NCBI GenBank assembly: GCA_000961845.1
Contig: LADZ01000019.1
Coordinates: 1 to 64,000 of the forward strand
Direction of reading: 5' to 3'
Length of the DNA: 64,000 bases
Origin: Flavobacteriales bacterium BRH_c54
GTDB lineage: Bacteria; Bacteroidota; Bacteroidia; Flavobacteriales_E; Vicingaceae
The notes beneath the pieces are model-generated. The model was not told the origin of the DNA, did no database searches, and saw only the letters and a program-made list of their open reading frames with translations. Positions 33,933-42,204 of this stretch are shown in pieces. The position numbers were made by a program, and so were the translations under genes. Position 1 is the first letter of the stretch; the number at the start of each line of letters is the position of its first letter.

Positions 33933-33946
33933 TTGTTAATCGTTAA
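33933..33946. repeat. Left arm of a 14-bp inverted repeat bracketing the insert
   Basis: TTGTTAATCGTTAA here is the exact reverse complement of 34374-34387. Together they flank the four-helix-bundle gene that interrupts the sdh operon. Confidence 0.7.
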
Positions 33947-33951
33947 TTGAT

Positions 33952-34335
33952 TTGAAGGAGAATAAAATAAGAAGTTTTGAAGATTTAGAATGTTGGAAAG
34001 TTGGTACAGAGTTAAGAAGGTTTGTTTCTCAACTTGTTAAAACTTTCCCAAAAGAAGAGCAGTTCGACTTAACTTCGCAAATGAAAAGAGCTTCTAGGTC
34101 TGTAACACATAATATTGCTGAAGGATATGGTAGATTTCATTACCAAGAGAATATTCAGTTTTGCAGACAAGCAAGAGGATCGTTGTACGAACTTATTGAT
34201 CAATTTATAGTAGCATTTGATGAAAAATACATAACTAATGAAGAGCTAATAAAAGGAAAAGAGCAGATTAATAAATCATTAGCATTGTTAAATGGATATA
34301 TTAAATATTTAATGAAAGCTAAAAATGAAAATTAA
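33952..34335 (+). CDS. Four-helix-bundle protein (23S rRNA intervening-sequence type)
   Basis: The 127-residue protein belongs to the S23/four-helix-bundle family. Its pattern is FEDLECWKVGTELRRFVSQL, then FDLTSQMKRASRSVTHNIAEGYGR, then QFCRQARGSLYELIDQ, and a final helix with LALLNGYIKYL. Such genes occur inside 23S rRNA intervening sequences and in many Bacteroidota intergenic sites; their function is unknown. The start is TTG at 33952, because in-frame stop TAA lies at 33937. It sits between sdhA and sdhB and is bracketed by an inverted repeat. sdhB must be transcribed through it or from a promoter I cannot see. Confidence 0.9.
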   Translation: MKENKIRSFEDLECWKVGTELRRFVSQLVKTFPKEEQFDLTSQMKRASRSVTHNIAEGYGRFHYQENIQFCRQARGSLYELIDQFIVAFDEKYITNEELIKGKEQINKSLALLNGYIKYLMKAKNEN

Positions 34336-34373
34336 AATATAATTATTCGTTGAAAGTTTATCACTAATAACTT

Positions 34374-34387
34374 TTAACGATTAACAA
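34374..34387. repeat. Right arm of the 14-bp inverted repeat
   Basis: TTAACGATTAACAA mirrors 33933-33946. The second half of the same motif (TTAACAA) repeats immediately after it. Confidence 0.7.
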
Positions 34388-34403
34388 TTAACAAATACAT
34401 ATC

Positions 34404-35156
34404 ATGGATTTAACACTAAAAATATGGCGTCAGAAAGACGCAAAGTCTGAGGGAAAAATGGAAACATATCCCATTAAAAATATCTCAGAACATTCTTCAT
34501 TTTTAGAAATGTTGGATGTGTTAAACGAAAACTTAGTAAACGAAGGTAAAGAGCCAGTTGCATTCGATCACGATTGTAGAGAAGGAATTTGTGGTATGTG
34601 TTCTTTATACATTAATGGTGAAGCTCATGGTCCGGATAGAGGTGTAACCACATGCCAACTACACATGAGAATGTTTAAAGATGGAGATACTATTTACATT
34701 GAACCATTTCGTTCTAAAGCTTTCCCTGTAATAAAAGATTTAGTTGTTGATAGAGGTTCTTTTGATAGAATTCAACATGCAGGAGGTTTTATTTCTGTAA
34801 ATACTTCAGGAAATACACAAGATGCCAATGCGCTGCCAATTCCTAAACCGGATGCTGATAAAGCTATGGATGCTGCAACTTGTATAGGTTGTGGAGCTTG
34901 TGTAGCAACTTGTAAAAACTCATCAGCAATGCTGTTTGTTGCGGCAAAGGTTTCTCAGTACTCTTACCTTCCACAAGGACAAGTAGAAAGAAAAGAGCGT
35001 GTGTTAAACATGGTAGAACAAATGGATAAAGAAGGATTTGGAAACTGTACCAATACCGGAGCTTGCGAAGTAGAATGTCCAAAAGGTATCTCGTTGGAGT
35101 TTATTGCTCGTATGAACAGAGAATATTTTGGGGCTTCAATAGTTTCTGAAAAATAA
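34404..35156 (+). CDS. sdhB: Succinate dehydrogenase iron-sulfur subunit
   Basis: SdhB carries electrons from SdhA to the membrane anchor through three Fe-S clusters. The 250-residue protein has the [2Fe-2S] ligands in [16 protein letters not shown] with a later TTCQLH, the [13 protein letters not shown] set, and the [15 protein letters not shown] set for the [4Fe-4S] and [3Fe-4S] clusters. It follows the four-helix-bundle insert by 68 bp; no TAnnTTTG box is visible in that gap, so it is probably still read from the sdhC promoter. Confidence 0.97.
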   Translation: MDLTLKIWRQKDAKSEGKMETYPIKNISEHSSFLEMLDVLNENLVNEGKEPVAFDHDCREGICGMCSLYINGEAHGPDRGVTTCQLHMRMFKDGDTIYIEPFRSKAFPVIKDLVVDRGSFDRIQHAGGFISVNTSGNTQDANALPIPKPDADKAMDAATCIGCGACVATCKNSSAMLFVAAKVSQYSYLPQGQVERKERVLNMVEQMDKEGFGNCTNTGACEVECPKGISLEFIARMNREYFGASIVSEK

Positions 35157-35172
35157 CTAGCTACTCATTTAT

Positions 35173-35219
35173 AAAAGCAGATAACACGTTCTTAAAAAGT
35201 GCGTTTATCTGCTTTTTTA
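35173..35219 (+). terminator. Terminator of the sdh operon
   Basis: A 12-bp stem (35173-35184 with 35205-35216), with a 20-base loop, is followed by T residues. A GTG codon at 35199 lies inside it and is not a start. Confidence 0.75.
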
Positions 35220-35231
35220 TTTTCTAAAACA

Positions 35232-36440
35232 ATGCCTAAATTTTGGGTCATAACCTGTTTAATTAATTTTTTAATTGCAACTATGCTAGGCTTAGTTTTA
35301 CGCTATGCTTTTATTGGCGAAATCGATTTTAATTTTAGGTTTTTAACTCACGCTCATTCGCATGTTGCCATGCTGGGATGGCTTTATTTAATGTTGTATA
35401 GCTTTATTGTTTACCGCTTTTTACCCAACATCAGGAAAATTTATCATTATTTATTTTTTATTACTCAATTTGCTGTAATCGGCATGTTATTTAGTTTTCC
35501 TTTTCAAGGGTATGCTGCTTTTTCAATAATATTTTCATCCTTACATATTTTTGCTTCCTACTTTTTTATAAAACTGATTTTAAAAGACCTAAAACCATTT
35601 ACTACCATCGATAAACAATTTATTCGTGCTGCATTGTGGTTCATGGTTATTTCCACTATCGGCATTTGGTGTTTACCTATATCTATTGTTGTATTTGGAA
35701 AAAACTCTGATGCTTATAATATTGCTATTCAAACTTTTTTACATTTTCAGTTTAATGGCTGGTTTATTTTTGGTATGATAGGTTTATTTATCAAATACCT
35801 AACTAGTCATCCAACCGAAAAAAATACCCAATTAAAGAAAGCTTTGGGCTGGTTAATTTTATCGGTAGTTTTTACATTAGCTTTACCTATAAGTTGGTTT
35901 GTCAAGCTACCAACATTAAATATCATAAACAGTTTGGGGGTTATTTTTCAACTAATAGGGTTTTATCATCTTATTGTTGCTCTAAAAAAGCCCTTAAACA
36001 CCTTTTTATCATCTGCTACACTTTACATTAAAAGCTTGGTATATTTTATACTAATTTCAATGGTTATAAAAGTACTATTTCAATCATTTTCAGTGTTCCC
36101 AGAAGTAAATGAAGCTTCCATACAAATAAGAAACTTAGTGATTGGTTTTATACACTTATTGATGCTTGGAGTGATTAGTGGTGCTTTGTTGCTTTTTTTA
36201 TCGTTAGAAGGCATTTTTAACCACAACAAACTATTTGCTCGAATTGGCTTAGGCTTATTTATTTTAGGATTTGTGTTAAGTGAAATTTATTTGTTTTTAC
36301 AAGGCGGAATGTATTATTTAAACTTGGGTGAACTACCTCTTTATCATAAAAGTCTGTTAGTATTTAGCTCATTTATTGGTGGAGGGGTATTTTTGTTTTT
36401 GTTGAGTGTTTTATTGATGAATAAGAATCAAAACTTGTAA
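35232..36440 (+). CDS. Polytopic membrane protein resembling heme-copper oxidase subunit I
   Basis: The 402-residue protein is almost entirely hydrophobic, with about 12 membrane segments. Near the N-terminus, FLTHAHSHVAMLGWLYL has paired histidines in a segment like the heme ligand helix of heme-copper and NO reductases, and other His residues occur in later helices (TFLHFQFNG, FYHLIVAL, GFIHLLMLG). Bacteroidota carry related single-gene proteins of unconfirmed function. The canonical active-site patterns of oxidase subunit I are absent. The frame also opens at a GTG (35199) within the sdh terminator; I use ATG 35232. Function unknown; a heme protein is inferred. Confidence 0.75.
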   Translation: MPKFWVITCLINFLIATMLGLVLRYAFIGEIDFNFRFLTHAHSHVAMLGWLYLMLYSFIVYRFLPNIRKIYHYLFFITQFAVIGMLFSFPFQGYAAFSIIFSSLHIFASYFFIKLILKDLKPFTTIDKQFIRAALWFMVISTIGIWCLPISIVVFGKNSDAYNIAIQTFLHFQFNGWFIFGMIGLFIKYLTSHPTEKNTQLKKALGWLILSVVFTLALPISWFVKLPTLNIINSLGVIFQLIGFYHLIVALKKPLNTFLSSATLYIKSLVYFILISMVIKVLFQSFSVFPEVNEASIQIRNLVIGFIHLLMLGVISGALLLFLSLEGIFNHNKLFARIGLGLFILGFVLSEIYLFLQGGMYYLNLGELPLYHKSLLVFSSFIGGGVFLFLLSVLLMNKNQNL

Positions 36441-36441
36441 A

Positions 36442-37896
36442 CTATTGCTCAGCCAACACTTCTTGGTGTGTGTCTATAGCTGTTTTGTAATGTTGGTAAC
36501 GTTCCATAATCTCTTTTACATATTTGTAGGTAATATGTCCCTTGCAATAACCGTGTTTTACTACCTCATCTTTATAATATTTTGGCTTAGACTTATTTTT
36601 AAGGAAATAACTAACCTCTTTCCAGAGCTGAGGATTTTTATTGTATTTCTGTGCTAATCGATACGCATCAAAAACATGTCCGGGACCAACATTATAACTC
36701 GCCAAAACATACTTTACCCTTTCGGTAGAGTCTGCAATTTTGTCTTCCCACATTTTACTTAAATAACGAATGTATTTTACACCCGCTTTAATGTTTTCAT
36801 GAGCTGATGAAGTAGAATCAACGCCATATTTGGCTCCTGTTATTGGCATAAATTGCATCACCCCAAAAGAATTTCCCCAGCCTAATGCACTATTATTAAA
36901 CCTCGATTCCTGATAAATCAAAGCTGCTACCAACTCCCAATCCCAAGGTATTTGTGGAGCATATTTTTTTAACGTTTCATCATACGGAGTAAGTTGTCCA
37001 CTACTCAAGGTAAACGACTCATCATTAATTCGTTTGGCATGCTGCGAACGGTTATCATAATACTTTTTATACAACAACTTAAAAGCTACCGTTTTTTGAT
37101 ATGCTTTCAACCAATTGTTAATAGAAACTGTTAAACTATCACTGTTTTTTCTAAGGGCAAACGCTATTTGCTGTTCGTTGCTTACCTCAACACTTGCATC
37201 AATATTAGGATATTGCCACTCATTTACCAAAGCAATATTTTTATCGGCAACAGTATAATCTATCGTTCCCTGAGCTACTTGTTCAATCAACTGTTCCATA
37301 GAAATTTCTCCGGGTACTACCTGAATTTTAATTTTTTCACCAATTTCTTTTGATAAGCTATTCAAACGCTCATAAAAAGATGATTCTCTTCTAACAAAAA
37401 CCGTTTTACCACCTAACTCTAATGGAGAGTTTACCAATGAGTCTTTAAGTGATTTCTTAGAAATTTTTTTCCAATTTTCCGGCTTACGTTGAACCAGCAC
37501 TTGTTTAGTAAATAAAATAGGGGATGAAAAATCGACTTGTTTTTTTCTATCTAAAGTAACCGTTAAGTTCGCTGCCACTACATCTCCTACACCATGATTT
37601 AAATGAATAAATACACTATCCATATTTTTTATTGGAATAACTTCTAGCTCTACTCCCTGACTTTTAGCATATTGATTCAACAATTCGTACTCAAAACCCA
37701 TAGGCTGCCCTCGATAAATAAAATAACTTGTTGCACTATAATTAATTAAAGCCTTAATTTTACCGTCAGCTCTAATCTCTTTTAAATCTTTTTTTACCGG
37801 ACGAGGAAGATTAGGCTCATTAACCATTACTTCTTTACAACTAAACAAAGAAATGCTAAAAACTAAAATTAATATATATGAGATTTTTTTTATCAT
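36442..37896 (-). CDS. MltF-type membrane-bound lytic transglycosylase
   Basis: The 484-residue lipoprotein (SLFSC, acylated Cys20) joins an amino-acid-binding-protein-like domain (SBP_bac_3, about residues 40-285) to a lytic transglycosylase domain (about 315-450). The catalytic glutamate is Glu330 in LIYQESRFNNSALG, followed by the lysozyme-like GVMQFMP motif. This is the MltF architecture; the enzyme cleaves peptidoglycan glycan strands to 1,6-anhydro ends in the periplasm, the N-terminal domain modulating it. It converges with the heme-copper-like gene within 2 bp. Start 37896 overlaps only non-coding leader of the WG gene. Confidence 0.9.
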   Translation of the reverse strand: MIKKISYILILVFSISLFSCKEVMVNEPNLPRPVKKDLKEIRADGKIKALINYSATSYFIYRGQPMGFEYELLNQYAKSQGVELEVIPIKNMDSVFIHLNHGVGDVVAANLTVTLDRKKQVDFSSPILFTKQVLVQRKPENWKKISKKSLKDSLVNSPLELGGKTVFVRRESSFYERLNSLSKEIGEKIKIQVVPGEISMEQLIEQVAQGTIDYTVADKNIALVNEWQYPNIDASVEVSNEQQIAFALRKNSDSLTVSINNWLKAYQKTVAFKLLYKKYYDNRSQHAKRINDESFTLSSGQLTPYDETLKKYAPQIPWDWELVAALIYQESRFNNSALGWGNSFGVMQFMPITGAKYGVDSTSSAHENIKAGVKYIRYLSKMWEDKIADSTERVKYVLASYNVGPGHVFDAYRLAQKYNKNPQLWKEVSYFLKNKSKPKYYKDEVVKHGYCKGHITYKYVKEIMERYQHYKTAIDTHQEVLAEQ

Positions 37897-37939
37897 AAAA
37901 AATGTTCAACAAGTTATTAATACGTTGGCTTTTCAAAAA

Positions 37940-40063
37940 ATGTTTTTAATTTCAAAAAAAACGGTTTTACTAAGTTTACTCTTAACCACTGCTACAATTG
38001 GCTTTTCGCAAGGTTTATTTAGCAGTAAATTAACTAAAAGTTTTGCAGCTTTAGAAATTCACGACTACTTTAAAGCCAAAAAATACTTTGAAAAATCATT
38101 GAAAAAAAATCCTGTTCCGGCTTCTTATGGACTTAGCATAATTTATTACAGAAACAACAATCCTTTCCATAATATAGATTCAGCTTTATATTATATTCAA
38201 GAAGCATCTTTTCTTTATCCGAAATTAAGTCCAAAGAAAAAAGAAAAATTTAAGGCTTTTGGGGTTGACTCATCAAACATTTATGTTCAACATCAATTAA
38301 TTAATGAAAAATGTTTTGAAGTTGCTAAAAACAAACACTCTATTACTGCTTATAATAAATTTATAGATTGCAATATTGGAGCAAAACAAGTTGATTCTGC
38401 TATTTTATTAAGAAATGAAATTGCTTTTAACTTGGCTAAAAAACAAGAAAACGCTGAAGCAATTCAACATTTTATTACTACCTATCCTAATGCTAATGAA
38501 GTTATTATTGCAAAAAATATTTTAGATACTTTAATCTATAAAGAATTCACTCAACCCAATACCATAGAAAACAACCTAAAATTTATTCAGCAGCATCCTA
38601 ACAATCCATTTGTGCCACAAGCCGAAAGAACCATTTACGAACTTTCTACCGCTGATAAAAAAATAAACTCTTACTATAACTTTATAAAATCAAATCCAAA
38701 AAATCCTTACACAGCAAGTGCTTGGAGAAATATTTATAACTTATCCATTATCAATTATACTACTGATAATATTAAAACTTTTTTAAGAACATATCCCGAA
38801 TATCCTTTTAAAAATGAATTGGTAAAAGATTTTCAGTTGGCAAAAACTGCTTTCTATCCTTTTATGAAAAACAATAAATGGGGGTTTATAAATGAACATT
38901 TGCAAGAAGTAATTCCACCAACTTACGACTTTGTGAACGACTTTAAAGAAGAACTTGCATTAGTAGGTTTAAACGGAAAAATAGGTTTTGTAGATAAAAC
39001 CAATCAGCTGATTATTCCTTTTAAATATGATGAGGCTGAAGATTTTGCAAACGGATTGGCTGTTGTTGGAATAAACGATAAATATGGAATAATTAATCGC
39101 TTGGGAGAGGAAATAGTTCCATTAATGTATGATGAAATTGGAAGCACCAAAAACAAATTTATTGCTGTTGCACTTAACGAAAAGTATGGGTTTATAAATA
39201 CAAACGGTAATCTTGTAATTGGTTTAGAGTACGAGTCTGTAGGATATTTTAACAAGGGTATTGCTTACGTCTTTAAAGATAACAAATATGGCGTTATTGA
39301 TACTAATTTATACTATGTAGTAAAACCTATTTACGATTGGATAGATAATCTGGAAAATGAGTTTATTCGTGTTAAATCAGCACAATTTTATGGTGTTATT
39401 AATAGTAAAGGAGACAGCGTTTTACCTCCCATTTATACTCAAATTACTGAACCCGAAAATGGTTTAGCGATTGTAGTAAAAGATAATCTTTATGGTTATG
39501 TAAATACTAATGGAACGATAATTATTGAACCGACTATTCCATATCAAGATGGTGTTTTAAACTGGGGGTTGTTTAATGATAAAGGCTACGCCAGACAAAT
39601 GACGGAAGGAAAAATAGGCTTAATAGATACCACAGGAAAAAAAGTTGTTCCCGCTTTGTTTGAAGATATTGGGGCAATATCAAAGGATTTAATTGCTATA
39701 AAAAGACACGGCAAATGGGGGTATTGTGATTTTAATACCAAACTTAAAATTCCATACAGTTTTATCATTGCAGGAGAATTTGTTGATGAAATTGCCATCG
39801 TTAACTTTGAAAATAAATTTGGTATAATCAACACTAAAGGCAGCTATGTAATTCCTGCAGAATATGAGTTAATAGAACGATTTTTACCTCAGCTGTTTAT
39901 CGCTGAGAAAAATGATAAAAAAGGACTTATATCAATTGAAAACACAGAAATATTACCATTTTTATATGATAAAATTGAGTTGACAAATGATAAGAAGCTT
40001 ATTAAATTAAGCACAAAAAATGAAATTCAATATTTATTGAAATCTACATTGATGAAAGAATGA
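37940..40063 (+). CDS. Secreted WG-repeat protein with TPR-like N-terminal part
   Basis: The 707-residue product has a signal peptide (MFLISKKTVLLSLLLTTATI, cleavage near GFSQ). An all-helical TPR-like part spans about 30-300 (DYFKAKKYFEKSLKKNP). Eleven WG repeats follow (about 300-695) in the form K-Y-G-x-I-N-x-x-G-x-x-V-I-P-x-x-Y-D; their cores are WGFIN, IGFVD, YGIIN, YGFIN, YGVID, YGVIN, YGYVN, IGLID, WGYCD, FGIIN and KGLIS. WG repeats form beta-propeller-like structures of unknown function. A frame from 37853 overlaps the MltF gene, so 37940 is the start. The next gene overlaps its stop (ATGA). Confidence 0.88.
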   Translation: MFLISKKTVLLSLLLTTATIGFSQGLFSSKLTKSFAALEIHDYFKAKKYFEKSLKKNPVPASYGLSIIYYRNNNPFHNIDSALYYIQEASFLYPKLSPKKKEKFKAFGVDSSNIYVQHQLINEKCFEVAKNKHSITAYNKFIDCNIGAKQVDSAILLRNEIAFNLAKKQENAEAIQHFITTYPNANEVIIAKNILDTLIYKEFTQPNTIENNLKFIQQHPNNPFVPQAERTIYELSTADKKINSYYNFIKSNPKNPYTASAWRNIYNLSIINYTTDNIKTFLRTYPEYPFKNELVKDFQLAKTAFYPFMKNNKWGFINEHLQEVIPPTYDFVNDFKEELALVGLNGKIGFVDKTNQLIIPFKYDEAEDFANGLAVVGINDKYGIINRLGEEIVPLMYDEIGSTKNKFIAVALNEKYGFINTNGNLVIGLEYESVGYFNKGIAYVFKDNKYGVIDTNLYYVVKPIYDWIDNLENEFIRVKSAQFYGVINSKGDSVLPPIYTQITEPENGLAIVVKDNLYGYVNTNGTIIIEPTIPYQDGVLNWGLFNDKGYARQMTEGKIGLIDTTGKKVVPALFEDIGAISKDLIAIKRHGKWGYCDFNTKLKIPYSFIIAGEFVDEIAIVNFENKFGIINTKGSYVIPAEYELIERFLPQLFIAEKNDKKGLISIENTEILPFLYDKIELTNDKKLIKLSTKNEIQYLLKSTLMKE

Positions 40064-40686
40064 TAGAGCTTTTTAAAACATATATCAGCGAACAGTTTAA
40101 ATATCCGCTACCGGGAATAAAAACGCATTTAGAAGCAGCTCCGTACCGAAAAGCTGATGTTGATGAATTAACCAAAAAACAAGCACGCCAAAGTGGTGTT
40201 TTAATTTTATTTTACGAAAAAAATAATACATTACATACCGTCTTGATTAAAAGAGCTATAAACAATAGTAATCATAGCGGACAAATTGCTTTTCCAGGTG
40301 GTAAAAAAGAAGAGCATGATGCAAATTTAATTGAAACAGCTTTGCGTGAAGCTAATGAAGAAATAGGAATTGTTAAAGAACATGTAGAAGTTATTGGCAA
40401 ACTTACCGATGTATTTATTCCTGTAAGCAATTTCTTGATTGCACCCGTTATTGGTTTTATAGATTATTCTCCCACTTTTACCTTACAAATTAGTGAAGTT
40501 TATGATGTAGTAGAAGTTGAAGTCCAAACCCTTATTCATCCCAACACCTTTCAGCAACAAATGGTAAAACTTTCTGGTGGAACACAGCTAAAAGTACCTT
40601 GTTTTGTGGTAAACAAACAAATTGTTTGGGGGGCCACCGCTTTAATGATTAACGAATTACGATATTTAATAAAAGATTTTTATTGA
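40060..40686 (+). CDS. Nudix hydrolase, CoA pyrophosphatase type
   Basis: The 208-residue cytosolic enzyme has a Nudix box GGKKEEHDANLIETALREAN + EEIGI (about residues 86-110), preceded by HSGQIAFP and followed by LTDVFIPVSNF. SGQIAFPGG with the downstream LTDV..PVSNF pattern is typical of the YeaB/NudL CoA diphosphatase group, which splits CoA into 3',5'-ADP and 4'-phosphopantetheine. Substrate is inferred. It overlaps the WG-repeat gene by 4 bp (ATGA) and is followed by a strong bidirectional terminator. Confidence 0.88.
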   Translation: MIELFKTYISEQFKYPLPGIKTHLEAAPYRKADVDELTKKQARQSGVLILFYEKNNTLHTVLIKRAINNSNHSGQIAFPGGKKEEHDANLIETALREANEEIGIVKEHVEVIGKLTDVFIPVSNFLIAPVIGFIDYSPTFTLQISEVYDVVEVEVQTLIHPNTFQQQMVKLSGGTQLKVPCFVVNKQIVWGATALMINELRYLIKDFY

Positions 40687-40707
40687 ACTATCTATCTGTT
40701 GAATAAC

Positions 40708-40743
40708 AAAAAAGCCGATGAAATTAATTTCATCGGCTTTTTT
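40708..40743. terminator. Bidirectional terminator between convergent genes
   Basis: A perfect 36-bp palindrome (A run, GC stem, T run) serves both the Nudix gene and the T9SS-secreted protein gene at 40765. Confidence 0.92.
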
Positions 40744-40764
40744 GTTTAATGTAAATTGAGTTGG

Positions 40765-42159
40765 TTATTTAACCACTACAAATTTGTTAGTAGCAATAAC
40801 CACATCTTTATTTTTAATAGTATAAAAATAAATTCCGTTGTTTAAGTTATCTAATGACAACGTAAGTTTATCAGCAACTGTATTAGCAGTAGCAACCATT
40901 TTACCAGTAATATCCGCTACAATTACTTCAAAACCATTATTTTCTAATTGAAAAGTAATTTGATTGTTAGCAGGATTTGGATAAACAGCAACATTACTTG
41001 CGTTTAATTCATCTATACCAACTACTAAACTAATGTCATTAGCATCTCTAGGTAAGATTTTATAATCTCCGAAAGAATAATGTCCTATACCGGTTACATC
41101 ATAGTGAGAACCAACGACAGCAGTTAAATGATAAAAATAAATATCATCATCAGCTAAAAGTGTTCCCGAACCATCATTAATTTCCCACATTCCAAAACCC
41201 ACAGTATTACTAGTACATTCAGCATTTAAAGTCTGAATTACAACACCTTCCCATTGTTCCATATTGGCATTTCCTGTAGTAGTTACAACAGGAGTTGGTA
41301 AGGTGTTTCCAGAGTTTAAAACAGTAATGTTTGATACAAAAGAAAGTTCTGTTAAACCATTGTATTCGGCAACAGTACCGGTAACTTCAACACTATCTCC
41401 AATCACTAAAGTAGAATCATTTCTTTCGTACACATATATTCCATTCCAAGCAGCAGCACTATCTTGAATAAAGAAAGCATGTCTATCTGGTCCATTTTTA
41501 ACAATTCCTGTAATTACACCCTTAGTAGTAACCACATTACCCACTTCAGGAGAATCTCCATTTACATTAGTTGTAAACTGAATATCATAGATTTTTTTAA
41601 TGGTTGGAGTTGGAGGAGTTGTTGCAGTAATAGCCACAGAATCAACCAAAATTCCTATCTCAAAAGGTGCTGGAGCTGTAGTAGGATCTGTATTTCTAAG
41701 TGATAAAATAAACTCAACGCTAGTAGAGTTAGCAGGAACTGTTACTGTTTGAGAAATCATCACCAAGTTACCACCTGAAGCAGCTGCAACATCAATATAA
41801 GGGTTATATGTCCCATAAGCGCTATTAGTTACATCATAATAATTTGTTCTTAACTCTCCTGAGTTTTGAGCTACTACCCACATTTCTACGAGGTATGATT
41901 CTCCTGGAACAACAGTTACAGGTTGAGTAGTAAACCTTTTATGCGTTGTTGTAGCATTAATTAAAGAAGCCATACTAGTTCCATAAGTAGCTAAGCCTGT
42001 CTTTTCAACTACATTAGCTGAAGTTATGCTTGTTGTGTTTCCCATCCAGTCTGTTGGGTCTCCATTAGCCCAAGAGCTTAGGTCACTTTGAAAAACGGTT
42101 TGTCCGAAACTAACTGCTCCGATACAAACAGCTGTTAAAATTGTAAAGATTTTTTTCAT
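40765..42159 (-). CDS. Secreted DUF5689 (OB-fold) protein with T9SS sorting domain
   Basis: The 464-residue product has a signal peptide (ending VSFGQ). A carbohydrate-binding-like beta sandwich follows (about 20-180). A DUF5689/YhcR-type OB-fold region spans about 190-385 (VVTTKGVITGIVKNG, FFIQDSAAAWNGIYVY, GDSVEVTGTVAEYNGLTEL). The C-terminal type A sorting domain for the type IX secretion system spans about 395-464 (VYPNPANNQITF, VADITGK, LNNGIYFYTI). It is thus exported to the cell surface or medium. OB-folds of this class accompany extracellular nucleases. It is 45 bp downstream of the DUF5689 lipoprotein gene, in a likely operon with the TonB receptor at 46041. Confidence 0.88.
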   Translation of the reverse strand: MKKIFTILTAVCIGAVSFGQTVFQSDLSSWANGDPTDWMGNTTSITSANVVEKTGLATYGTSMASLINATTTHKRFTTQPVTVVPGESYLVEMWVVAQNSGELRTNYYDVTNSAYGTYNPYIDVAAASGGNLVMISQTVTVPANSTSVEFILSLRNTDPTTAPAPFEIGILVDSVAITATTPPTPTIKKIYDIQFTTNVNGDSPEVGNVVTTKGVITGIVKNGPDRHAFFIQDSAAAWNGIYVYERNDSTLVIGDSVEVTGTVAEYNGLTELSFVSNITVLNSGNTLPTPVVTTTGNANMEQWEGVVIQTLNAECTSNTVGFGMWEINDGSGTLLADDDIYFYHLTAVVGSHYDVTGIGHYSFGDYKILPRDANDISLVVGIDELNASNVAVYPNPANNQITFQLENNGFEVIVADITGKMVATANTVADKLTLSLDNLNNGIYFYTIKNKDVVIATNKFVVVK

Positions 42160-42204
42160 AACTATTAATTTTAAGGGGTTAATAAAATTTATCTATTTAA
42201 AAAG

